64,000 nucleotides of DNA from Merluccius polli (Eukaryota > Chordata > Actinopteri > Gadiformes > Merlucciidae). Location of the stretch: the NCBI GenBank assembly GCA_030340625.1, contig JAOPHQ010002303.1, positions 43,501-107,500 on the forward strand. The letters are read 5' to 3'. This document shows, one piece after another, positions 45,347 through 55,310 of this stretch (position 1 is its first letter; every line of letters begins with the position of its first letter). The notes under the pieces are model-generated. The model ran no database searches. It was given only the letters and a program-made list of their open reading frames with translations, and had not been told where the DNA came from. The position numbers were made by a program, and so were the translations under genes.

Positions 45347-47600
45347 GCAGCACCCGTCCAGAATTCGGGACGCTCAGTGCCCCCCACCTGGGTGGGTCTC
45401 AGTTTTGATGTATTAAATTGACTAGTGCTGTCTTACCTCTGTAAGAACTCCAAAGTTGATGCCTGGGCTGCTGGGTAAGATATGTTCATACAGTAGTACG
45501 AACCAAACATCAGCATAACAGCATCACTGAAGATTCTGATGTGGCCATTCACAATGGTCTGGTCCACAGACAGCATGAAATTCTCCGCTGCCAAAGTCGA
45601 GTTTCCTGTTGTGTACAAGGACAAGAGAAAAGGGGAACATTTTAGTGATAAACGGAGACAAAAGACCGTAACTCCAACAACAACTAAATGAAATTACCGT
45701 GCTACAACTGAGTCCACAAAAAAGTAATAGTAGTAATAGTTTTCTGTTTTTTGGTTTTAATATATTGTGGTGGAGAAAGACAAATATTCATACCACACAC
45801 AACGATACATGGTGTACTTGGAAGTCCAGCACAGTCCACTTCAGAAGGCAGGGTTGTTTGATCCACTTTGTAGAACATCTGTTCTTCTTCTTCATTGAAG
45901 TACTTGAGGAGCAGTGGAAGAAACACTGCAACATTCACATCTGCAACATTTTTGCTTGATGTTTCCATTTCCCTGAAGATGGTCTCCATCTTCCCTGTCT
46001 TGTCACCAGATTTAAGAAATGAAATAACTCTGGCACATTTATTTGCCATGTTTTTGTCTTCCATGTCCACACCTATAAGCTCTTTAAAATGAGTCTTCAT
46101 GCCAGTTGTCTCAAACAGGTATGGCCATTCCTTTGTCAAGTCAGAAGTCTCAGTCCCACTGATAATGTCTTTTCTCTGAGTGAAGAAAGTGGCTCTCATC
46201 ATATTCTCAATGGCTTTGCTGTCACAGCATCTTTCTGTCCACATTTTCTTTAACTCTTCTTGTGCATGTTTCTGAGATTCAGGGGTTTCATCAGGTGGCA
46301 GTCGTGTTGGTTGCCAGTTTATACACCCGTAAGTGTCTAGTCTTCTTTTCTGAGTTGGGCTATCCTCTCCTTCGCTGCTGCTAATAACTTGTCTCTTTAA
46401 GGAAAGCAAAGTGTTTCCTCTCTTCAGGTTATCCACTCTGCTGACCATCTGTTTTGTTATAGAGTCATACCCACTGCCTACAATTTCACCTTCAATAACA
46501 TCAGTAAATGCCCCAGGGTAGGCCTTTGTCATCTTCCTTGCTATCTCACTGATATGTTTCTTCCCAGGTGTTGGGCACGCGGTTAAGATTTCACTGACAA
46601 TGAGCCGTATGATTTCAAGTCTCTCACTTTTTGTTGGCCGGTTTCCCTTTTCCAGCTTTCTGATGATCTCAGATGGAATTTTCTGCCAAGGAATTTGAAA
46701 TTTAAAATGCCAGCTGTTATCAGACAGTCGACGAGGTGTGATATCCATACTTGAACTACTTGTTGACCGCGGTGAACTTGCAGTTTCTGAGCTGTAATCA
46801 ACTGAAGAGAACACAGAAATAATAGGTGGGTTTTCATGGAGCCCTTTTCCTTATCAGCATCGGGCTGAGAAAGGTAATTTCTTCATAAAAGTGATTCTGT
46901 GCAACAGATGCATATACTCACCAGAAAGGTGCATCTCTTCAGACTGTGTTACTGGACTTGTACTGGTACTGGCTCTGCTGAACTGTTGGTTGCTCTGGTT
47001 GCTTGGAGGACTGTCCAAGACATTTTGTTGGTCTTAATAAAAGGACAGATAGTAGTAATATTTAACCATACAGACATCACATAGCTCAATCTGGGTATAT
47101 TAATACCCAACATAATTATATACTCAGTAGCCAATTGACACATTTCAAACTGTTCCTTTCTCAATATAATGCAGTACAGTACACCACCACTAACACCCAC
47201 TATGAAATCAATGATGAACAAGGTAGTTTAGTTATCACCATTTTGAAAACATCAACAAAAATGTAGATTCTTTGAAGTATAATTCATAGTATAACTTCTG
47301 TATTGGACTGCATTCATTTGAACAGGTGTACCTAATAAATATATTTTGACTATGCACATTTTTCTAATGTCAAAGTTTATTGTACAAATTGAAACACATA
47401 CTTGTCTTTTTGAGCAGTGACAGAAGTTTCCTGGCTTCAATTGGTCTCAGGACAGAAAGGAGGTCACTCTCCTGCAGGTAGCTCAGGTCTTCCAGGTCCT
47501 CAACTCCTAAACCTTGTAGACGCTCCAGCAAAGGCTCAGGGTCTCTCATTTTAGGAAGACTTGATTTGATGAAAGACAGAAGTGGCCTCCCTGTATCCAT
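44041..47600 (-). CDS. Spliced SAM-domain protein gene carried by the CACTA-like transposon (538 aa)
   Basis: Five exons, all with GT-AG junctions and one continuous frame of 1617 bases: 47600-47402, 47032-46922, 46801-45794, 45605-45437, 44170-44041. Exon 1 (start MDTGRPLLSF) encodes a SAM-like helical domain (LLERLQGLGVEDLEDLSYLQ to ARKLLSLLKK). Exon 2 is a Ser/Gln linker. Exon 3 is the main body (SWHFKFQIPWQKIPSEI..., EIARKMTKAYPGAF, a KKMWTERCC segment). The protein ends TLITRIADYEWRE. It resembles the many fish proteins annotated as SAM domain-containing protein 3-like; that link is from memory. SAM domains mediate self-association, so an accessory role in transposition is plausible but unproven. 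A splice acceptor (CCTCCTAG) lies two bases before the ATG, and the transposase stop is only 71 bases upstream. Confidence 0.8.
44809..45019 (+). mobile_element. 211-bp TG...CA element with tRNA-like Pol III boxes
   Basis: It begins TGTAACGG and ends CGGTTACA, with an exact TACG duplication on both sides (44805-44808 and 45020-45023). Inside is an A-box-like CGGCTCAGTGG (44918-44928) with GCTC/GAGC D-stem pairing, and a B-box-like AGTTCGAGTCC (44980-44990). The ends and duplication look like a tiny LTR; the inside looks like a tRNA-derived Pol III promoter. It sits in the last intron of the SAM-domain gene. Alternatives are a SINE with an unusual 3' end or a tRNA pseudogene within a solo LTR. 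Confidence 0.55.
45282..45344. repeat. (AT)n microsatellite in the last intron of the SAM-domain gene
   Basis: About 31 AT units. Open frames through it are artefacts. Confidence 0.97.
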
Positions 47601-47671
47601 GACTAGGAGGACTAGAAGGGATGAAAAATACTGTTCTTCAAGCTTCATAGTGTCAGATTTTAACTTTTAAC

Positions 47672-50326
47672 TTACTCTGAGTCAACAATGCTATGCTTAA
47701 GTGAAATTACCCTTGTCCCACAAAGCTTGTACACAGGCAAAGGATAATAATCTAGTTTATGCTCAGGCTTCCAACACTTCATGCTCTGCCTTGCTTGTTT
47801 CACTTCATACAATGCAAATGCTGGCATATAGGACACGTCATGAGGTGTAACAATAAAGTACACATGCTGGTCCTGCATCACAAGCATGAGCTCAATCTGT
47901 CCGAATTCAAGTGCCTCACCTTGGTTTAAACACAGAAAGAGTCCCTTTTTGTACTGAGTGCCTTTCCACTGCACCTCGTTAGCTGACTCAACATTGGGTT
48001 CTTTGACTAAGGTTTCTCCTACTGCAGAGCGCACTGCTTCGCTGTACAGTTCAGCATGGAAAGGAGTGGAGTTCTTAACCACCAATGAGGGTGCAAAAAA
48101 GGAGCCAGAATGAAGGTATGCCTGCAGTAGCTGATGGTTCCTTGCAAGTGTGTGACATACATTTTTGAAGTTTTGTGTCCTTCGGACACATCTTTTGAAA
48201 TATGAGTGCTTACTCTCGAACCTCATTGTCCACAGCCGAATGAGTGGGCCAAACTTTAGTATTAAGGCAGGGTAGTGGGTGAGGTAATGGTGCTTTGGTT
48301 TTAGTTTTTGTAAAGGAAAAAAATCTTTCCTTCCTTCCAGATAATCACCAATTAGAACACTGAGCAATGCAACCTGGGGTACTGATATAGTAGGGGCACA
48401 AATCAATTCCACTAGCTCTTTCAGCTGGACAGTGAGTTGCCATACAGGATCCTCTGTGTCTGTGATCTTTTCGCCAATGATAATGGGGAGAAGTCTCAGC
48501 AAAGACCAGTTTTCTGCTGCCTGGCCACCTAATTTCACACCCTTTACTGAAACTTCAGCTGGTTTAGAACTACCATCAGATCCCTGGTAAATAAACTGTT
48601 TGATCCTTCGATTAAGCTGTGAATATGTGAAGAATTTCTTCACCTTGACAAAATAGGTCAGGTAAATGGCAAGGTCAGATGCCACGACACCCTCAAAGAG
48701 ATCATGGCCAATACAGGGTGGGAGGCCTGGCTGGCAAACATGAAAAAATGTCAGTGAATTAAAGACAGAGTTAAATTTCACACCTCTGACTACACTCGCA
48801 TCACCATTTTGCAGTTCTATAACAGTGTCATTGTACTCTTGTACTGTACGGATTGGAGCATGGTGTTCCAAATTGTCTAGCTCACCTCTGGTTACGTGAC
48901 AATATCGGCAGAAATGTTGAGACGTACTGAAATTTTCTGTGAATCCACCAATATTATGTGACCCTAAATTGTCACCGGCAATGCAAAAGACAGTTGCCTT
49001 AACAATGTTTCCAGAAATATTCAGTCCATTTGTCTCCAGTTCTCCAAGATCGGTTATCAATTGAGAGAACACTTTCTCGTGGCCAAAATATTTGAAATCA
49101 GCTTCTCGGCACAAAAGCAAAAGCTGCAAGTTGTCAACAGTGGATCGATGAAAAGGTTCAAAATTTGCTAGAGTGAAGTAGACTCCAAGCAGCTTATGTT
49201 TTTTCTTTGCCGAGCCAAGGGGATTAACCACCTCAAAAGCATCTTGATAAAGTATCACTTTTAAAGTGAGACCTGACTCAGCGAAAAGAGGACTGGATTT
49301 GAATACCGATCCATCACACACATCATTTAAAATAAGAGGTGAACTTTCATTCTCAGATGTAGAACCCTGTTCCAGCACATCAGTATGTTTTAGTAGAGTT
49401 GTCAATGTATGCTTTATGGGAACATACTGAGCATATTGCTCCTTTCTATTTTCATCAAACCCCAAAAAAATGGGTTGTGGATGCACGTATGGAAAATTCT
49501 CCTCAAAATACTGTTTTCTGTTGTACTCTGTGGAAAGGGAGGAGCTGCAGGACCCATGAATATCTACATCATCTAGGGTCTTCAAAACATCTTCAATTTC
49601 AGTCTCAGATAGTTCATTTTTTCTTTGAAGAGATGCTTTCAGTTGAATTTTCGTGTACTGCAGGCAAATTCCATTAAGACTATTAATTTCTTCTACGATC
49701 GACTGGATTGTAGAGGAAGGGATAAGTTGTTTGGCCTGTAGTTTCATATAAAACATGCACAGATTTCTCATGTACAAACTTTTCATTTGAGCAAGGTCTG
49801 GGACATCTGCCTCAGGCTCATCAACACCTGACCCTTCATCTGGCTGGCTTTCAGCGACAGAGGACTGAGACTCACTAGGAACTGAAAGAGGACAGTATGC
49901 ACCAGAGACATGCAGAGCTGTGGGGTTTTTGTGCTTCCTAGATAGGTGGGCTGTGAAAGATGAGGTCACTGAAAATGTTTTATCACAGTTTTTAAATGGG
50001 CAATGCACTACCTCTCTTCTTGAAGTGTGAGATTTTAGGTGACAGAGAAGGTCTTTAAGGTCGATCAACTGTTTCTGACAATGTGGAAGTTGACATAGAA
50101 AGGGTGCCTGCAAAGTTTGACACTGCGATGCGTTAGATGAGCGTCGATGACGGCGGTAAACATGACATTTAAAAGCATTGTAATTTCTGAACTGAAACTT
50201 ACAACTTTCCATATAACACACATACTGATAATGTGGTTCATTTTTATGAAGCCCTTGATGCATCACGTACCCTTTAAGGGTATTCACTGAAGCACCACAA
50301 CTACGACAGATGTAATCTTTTGACAT
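47672..50326 (-). CDS. TNP2-like transposase with four C2H2 zinc fingers (884 aa)
   Basis: Start chosen at the ATG of MSKDYICRSCG; the open frame extends eight codons upstream only to a GTG. Four C2H2-type fingers fill the first 145 residues (C7, C10, H23, H27, then three more, the last ending HLSRKH). The central part has the conserved GHDLFEGV (D near 542), equivalent to the DxMHxxxEGV motif of TNP2-type transposases. The C-terminal half has HHYLTHYP and W-x-MRFESKHSYFKR (near 704), also typical. It is expected to bind the transposon ends and cut DNA in the nucleus; the exact catalytic residues I cannot assign. The reading frame is unbroken. A 5' untranslated exon probably ends at about 50392, where CTCTCTGCAG precedes it. 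Confidence 0.85.
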   Translation of the reverse strand: MSKDYICRSCGASVNTLKGYVMHQGLHKNEPHYQYVCYMESCKFQFRNYNAFKCHVYRRHRRSSNASQCQTLQAPFLCQLPHCQKQLIDLKDLLCHLKSHTSRREVVHCPFKNCDKTFSVTSSFTAHLSRKHKNPTALHVSGAYCPLSVPSESQSSVAESQPDEGSGVDEPEADVPDLAQMKSLYMRNLCMFYMKLQAKQLIPSSTIQSIVEEINSLNGICLQYTKIQLKASLQRKNELSETEIEDVLKTLDDVDIHGSCSSSLSTEYNRKQYFEENFPYVHPQPIFLGFDENRKEQYAQYVPIKHTLTTLLKHTDVLEQGSTSENESSPLILNDVCDGSVFKSSPLFAESGLTLKVILYQDAFEVVNPLGSAKKKHKLLGVYFTLANFEPFHRSTVDNLQLLLLCREADFKYFGHEKVFSQLITDLGELETNGLNISGNIVKATVFCIAGDNLGSHNIGGFTENFSTSQHFCRYCHVTRGELDNLEHHAPIRTVQEYNDTVIELQNGDASVVRGVKFNSVFNSLTFFHVCQPGLPPCIGHDLFEGVVASDLAIYLTYFVKVKKFFTYSQLNRRIKQFIYQGSDGSSKPAEVSVKGVKLGGQAAENWSLLRLLPIIIGEKITDTEDPVWQLTVQLKELVELICAPTISVPQVALLSVLIGDYLEGRKDFFPLQKLKPKHHYLTHYPALILKFGPLIRLWTMRFESKHSYFKRCVRRTQNFKNVCHTLARNHQLLQAYLHSGSFFAPSLVVKNSTPFHAELYSEAVRSAVGETLVKEPNVESANEVQWKGTQYKKGLFLCLNQGEALEFGQIELMLVMQDQHVYFIVTPHDVSYMPAFALYEVKQARQSMKCWKPEHKLDYYPLPVYKLCGTRVISLKHSIVDSE

Positions 50327-52941
50327 CCTTAACTGCAGTGCAGTACTCACCTTTTCAGTTTACTCCATGAAATCAACTCGCATCACTTATCTGCAGAGAG
50401 AAAGAAAAACAATATATATAAATCATGAAATTTGCCAAAATCAAAATAAATGCTATTGGTTGTGAAATAGTTTACCTAAACTGTGTTAGCCAATCTCCCC
50501 CCAATAAAGATGAGTGTTAACTTATCATTGACATATTTTTCCGTATTGTTTTGAATTTCATGTTGACCAGTGACTAGTGTTGAAAGACAAGTAAGATGAC
50601 TGGTTGAAATAAACCATTACCAAATCTCAGTATCATTTATAAAAAGGGTATTAAGTCGAGTATGATTTTTTTTAAACATAAAATACAGTTACATAAAATT
50701 AAGCTTCCTATCCTAGCCAAAAGTCATGCCATTTCAAGTCATACAGTGAAAGTAATGGCCAAAAAAACGAGTGAAAATGTAGAAGAGGCAAGAGGGTTAA
50801 TAATCGATTATTGTTCATTGTTGCAGCTCTAAACAAATGTTCGTCTTTCTCTCCACCTGTGTCAGTTAGATCACAAAAGCAAACGTATTGGCTCACTGTT
50901 CAGTGGTAAGCTAACGTTAGTGGCTGGTCGTGACAACGTTGATGAAACAAAACTAAACATCTAAACATCTTTTTTTTTTAAAGAAAATGAAACTTCGCGT
51001 AGGAGGATGAGAGAGGGAGAGTGCGCAGGGCATAGCAAGAAAGGCTGCATGTATTAGTTAAGTAATTAAGGTCTATTTGAAATAGCGGGGACAGGCTATT
51101 TGAGATATTGAAAATGTGACGGAGGCGCACTGGTGCGACCAGAGAAAAAAATTAGTCGCACTGAGCAGATTTTTGGTCGCACTCTGGAGCCCTGTTTAAT
51201 CAACTATCCGAACATATTTTTGCTAAAACTAGTAGACTACCACACAATTGCTGAACGTATGTTATTTCAGCTTTCAGCAAAGTTTAACCAAAGTCCTATA
51301 CCTAGCTAGCGAACATAACTAGCAGTTCCCATTCACGTTCAGTTTACTGTGCTAACGTTAGCTAGCTGGCTAGCTAGCGAAGTTAACGCGCGAAAATAAA
51401 TTATTTATTCCGTGCCCAAGAGAGTGTTTCATTGGCATCACACACAAGCAATGATAATAGTTAGCTAACATGTCGACATACTAGCGGATTCGGTGCCGAC
51501 TGAGTAAACTCAGAGGCATGGTGGTAAATAAACCTAATGCTACTCAGCTTCAGTTTGATACTTGCCTTCTAGCTTCGTCCTTCCTCCAGCCTTGACATTG
51601 GGCATTAGCTGCTGTTCACTCGAAGTCGACCAAACGGGAACCGCCGCGCGATGTTGTTGGGTTGACACCGGTTTAGATACGTGGGGGACCTTCTTCTGCG
51701 TCACGTCAAAGACTGATGTTCCCAACAGCCAATGGATATGGACCAACCCAAACGGGACGCGATTGTGCAAATCGTAGGTGGAATCCGGAAAAGTGTTTAA
51801 AATTATTGATTCTTTAACGTCCTCATCCGTTTTTTCCCAGAGAAGCAAAGCCAGCAACTGTCAGTCATGCATAACCCAGCCAATCACAGACAGAGTAGGG
51901 CGGTATTGGCCAATCACAGACAGAGTAGGGCGGGTCTTCTCGGATTCCACCTACGATTTGCACAATCGCAAACGGGACCCGCGCTTTTCAAAGCACGTAC
52001 TACAATGACATGTCGCGTTGTTGTCGTCACGTTGTTCCGGTTCAGGTGCCGCGAGACGTTTTTTTGTTGTTGTTTTTTAGTGTGCGTGCAGGGAGACGTT
52101 GCAGCATGTCTCCTGATTAAACGTGTTTTGTTCAGACATGCTGTGAAATATTTCAAGACCTTGTGATTTACATTGCTTGGATTTATATATAAATAAACAA
52201 TAGCCTACAGTGTGGCCCTGCAATGTTTCATACTTTCTATTACTTTGTATTCCTATACATTACATCTTCACTCTTTACCTCTGAATTGCTGAAAAGCAAT
52301 TAGACACAGATGACACATATTAATGCTCTGTCATAAGATCTGTTCTGGCAGAATGTAATTCTTTTAAGTGGTAGGTTAAGGAAACAGATGAAAAGCATGT
52401 AGTTTATGTGGTTTTATCCTGGTATTGGCCTCCTTCACTTTCCCTATGTCTGTTTAGATGTCCTTTCAAAATAAATGTTAATAAAATGTTAATAAATGTT
52501 ACCATCTAGGAAATTGCAGTAATTGTAGTTATTTTCAATGAAAACATTAGTCAATAACAAAGAAATAATAGTAAAATTACTAATTAAATAGTTATTTTAC
52601 TTTTAATTTCTCAGTAACTTTAAATGATTTTTTACTTTTTTTTTAGAGTTTTAAAGTTGAATTTTACAGTTTATTCCCTTAAATAACTGACAAATATTTG
52701 TGAAATTACGATATATTTGTGAACGTATTTTAACAATAAATATATGGATTTCTAATAGTTTTTTTTTGTAAAAGAACAGGAATATTGTGTGTTTTCACAG
52801 TTACAGTGATTTCATGTTAGTTTACATTTGACATGTAAAATCACAGTCTCTTTTTGTAAATTAAATGGTATTTTAAAAATACAGACAAAATCTGTAAAAG
52901 AAACAGTAAAAGTCTGTTATATTACAATTTTTTTTACAGTG
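50327..52941. promoter_or_regulatory. Upstream region and right end of the CACTA-like transposon
   Basis: Contains the promoter side of the minus-strand transposase. At 51879-51935 the segment CCAATCACAGACAGAGTAGG occurs twice, giving two CCAAT boxes. A 27-base inverted repeat (arms about 51768-51794 and 51941-51967, words GATTGTGCAAATCG and CGATTTGCACAATC) surrounds them. The right 400 bases are A/T-rich subterminal repeats ending TTTTTTACAGTG. No coding region is supported. Confidence 0.5.
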
Positions 52942-52988
52942 TATTTATATACTGTAATTCTATTTTATATTCCTAAAATTGGTTACAC

Positions 52989-53642
52989 TACCATGTTTTT
53001 CAGATGAGATGACAACTCAAACTCAAAACTTTTGACATATTGTGGACTCATTCAAAAAAAGAAAATACTGAAACTGTTCAATGAGCCCATATATGGCCAT
53101 GTATTAGTTACATGTAGGCCTATACAGATGAAGCATTGACAGCCCACGACATATAACTACATGAATAGGCCTGTTGTCCATCCAATGTTTGCATTAAATA
53201 ACATGGTCTACTCAACTCCACTTACAAAGTGAATTTATTCATTATAGGGCTAGTAGGCCTACAACTTTGTATTTCTACACATATTTCATATTGGCCAATG
53301 GCAGCAATGATATTGGAAGTAGGCTATTATGGTGATAAGTATGGCGTCTTTGTCAATTGGCCTAGACCCACGATATTCGATTTACTATTCAGGCTATATC
53401 GTTTGTGTGGGTCATGCGATTCATTTAAATTATGTTGTTGGAGAGAAAAAGAAAACAACCAAACAAAACGGTAGTTTTCCCCCCATATTGGTCAGTGTAT
53501 TTGCCATGGAATAGCCTACTTAAAGTTCATACTCTTATTTTATTTTGCAAAATGATTCAGTTGGGCTATACAACATATGGGCCCACATTTAACATTTGAA
53601 TGAAAGTTGTGTCCTGTGAGGACTATAATTATCATTCATCTT
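52989..53642. other. Tail of array module 6
   Basis: Module sequence resumes here after the nested insertions, matching 33700-34375. It ends at TTCATCTTAG, where the other modules continue TTCATCTTAATACAATTT; a new element replaces it. The array is not seen again in this window. Confidence 0.8.
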
Positions 53643-54085
53643 AGGGCTGAACAATATATCGTTATCGTATCGATATCTCGATATGAACATTCACGATATT
53701 AATATCGAAAAAGCAACGATATTAATGATATAGATTCCCGCCCCACCCCCCGCGCGCTCGCCCTGCATGTACAGCTCTGGCAGTCACAACAAACTAGGGA
53801 TGATGGTCATTATCGGCGGCGGCGCTCGCGATCGGAACCGGCGAGCGCGGAACCGTCCTCCCTCGCCGGTTCCGACTACCACAACGACCACTACCCCCAC
53901 CCCCCAGCGGGGACGGACACCACAACCCAGTCAAACTCAAACTGTTGCGCCGTCTCCACGGTGGACCCGGGTCACCCTCCCAGGACCCGGAGTCCACCCC
54001 GGGAGGAGGCCCAACCGGTTTCCCCGGCACCATTCCTAAGCTAATCATTACCAGGGAGCCCAGTCCCAGCAGTTTATCGATCAAA
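53643..54085. mobile_element. Fragment of a hAT-like element and GC-rich sequence
   Basis: It starts TAGGGCTGAACAATATATCG, a typical short-inverted-repeat end, with an A/T-rich hairpin zone (ATCGATATCTCGATAT). From 53765 it is GC-rich, with overlapping frames on both strands that look non-coding. No matching right end was found. Confidence 0.45.
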
Positions 54086-54831
54086 AGGACGTTGTGTTGC
54101 ATACTGCGGTGCCCGGTGATCGCGGCTTTAGTTCCCCGTGTCTGATCGCTGTAATTCGGAGCGTGAATATCGGTTGAATATCTAATATCTTTCTAACTTT
54201 AAAAAACACTTTAGTATTTTTTAAAATGATAGTCGCACATCCCTCGTAACTACGCCGTGAAGGTGAACCCTCCCGGACTCCGCTATTAACATGAACCGCT
54301 CCGCCGGAAGAGCCGCACATCCACACGCACCGGACACCAAAATACCAACACACATGTTTTCCATTTGCTTGCTTTTAAATAAAGTTGTCTGCAGTTATAT
54401 GGTTTAAATACGATTATTGATTAATGACCGATCGCGTACTGCGGTCAAGACAGCCGTCTCGCGGTTTTGCACGGTCAAGCCAGCCGCTCCAACATTTTAA
54501 ATATTTCCATAACTGTGACATTTTAGTGAAAAGTTAAGCCTCATATATGTTTTCTGACTAAGGTATTGCTTTTAGATAGTTCATGCAATTGTTTCTAAAT
54601 GTGTGGCTCATCTTTTTGTTGCGAGCCTTTTCCGAGCGCCGGCTGCATATTGTATAGGCATATGTCGGCCTTTTCCCCCCTTTTTTTTCAAAACAGTTAT
54701 ACAGTTTAATGCCCACTTTTACTGCCTTATTTGATTATTGTTGGCCGATAAGTAGGCTACTTATTGTGATTGGAATACAGATTTAGTCTTGTTGAATCGT
54801 TTCTAAACCTTTAAGAGCGGCTGTAGCAACC
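54086..54831. repeat. Partial copy of the repeat at 58163-58895
   Basis: Shares long stretches with 58163-58895 in the same orientation, for example CGGTGCCCGGTGATCGCGG and TATGTCGGCCTTTT. Both termini of the full element are missing here, so it is truncated at both sides. Confidence 0.8.
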
Positions 54832-55310
54832 CTGTCTCATCAAAATTACGTTCCCAGGGAACTATTCGGCATTCTCAATTACGTTTGTCTGAAAACGTAT
54901 TTTGTCCGTGATTACGTTTCATTGAACGTATCGCAAATACGTTCGTTCTCAGCCTATTTTTTTGCCATTTATTTACCTATAGGATTATGTTTGGTTGAAA
55001 CGTATCCCAGATATGTTAAATGTCAACATATATCATATTATTGTCATTAAGGCATATTTCCCTTTCGGGGAACGTTTAATTTAACGTGTTTTGTCCCTGA
55101 TTACGTCTTGAATCTGAATTGAGCATATGTTTTGTTATTTATTTACCTCTTGGATAATTTACATTGAATTGAAACGTACTCAATAGGCTACGTTAAATAT
55201 CGATAACACATTTGTCGGGGGCGGGGGGGGGGGGGGGGGGGGGCGGTCCGGGGCTGGGCTGGGGGGGGGGGTCCGGTCCAGGTCCGACCCTGGACTGGGA
55301 GCATTCCCAG
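54832..55310. other. A/T-rich repeat sequence with ACGTTC words and G runs
   Basis: Repeated ATTACGTTnnC and CGTATnnC words with a G/C homopolymer zone at about 55218-55270. Probably part of a transposon surrounding the inverted repeat that follows. No gene. Confidence 0.4.

Larger units (their letters stand above)
40492..52941 (-). mobile_element. 12.45-kb CACTA/EnSpm-like DNA transposon, apparently autonomous
   Basis: The ends are inverted CACTGTAAAAAA and TTTTTTACAGTG, followed by A/T-rich subterminal repeats. The flanks share the dinucleotide TA. It carries a TNP2-like transposase and a spliced SAM-domain gene, both on the minus strand and both open. Nested inside are a hAT-like element, a 65-bp tandem repeat and a 211-bp TG...CA element. 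CACTG ends plus a TNP2-type transposase point to the CACTA/EnSpm group. Confidence 0.85.
38799..52988. mobile_element. Solo-LTR-like element (about 1.74 kb), split by a nested transposon
   Basis: The outer ends are TGTAACC and GGTTACA, flanked by an exact CTAC duplication (38795-38798 and 52989-52992). The intact module sequence is restored if the insert is removed. After taking out the nested transposon 40492-52941, 1739 bp remain (38799-40491 plus 52942-52988). No gag-pol frames and no second LTR are seen, so a solo LTR left by LTR-LTR recombination is the simplest reading. The short frames inside (for example 38927-39316) show no recognizable protein. Confidence 0.7.

Noticed and set aside
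53767..54353. GC-rich overlapping ORFs
   Set aside because: Opposite-strand frames of similar quality; the minus-strand one at 54081-54353 recurs at 58144-58446 only because the transposon sequence is repeated.
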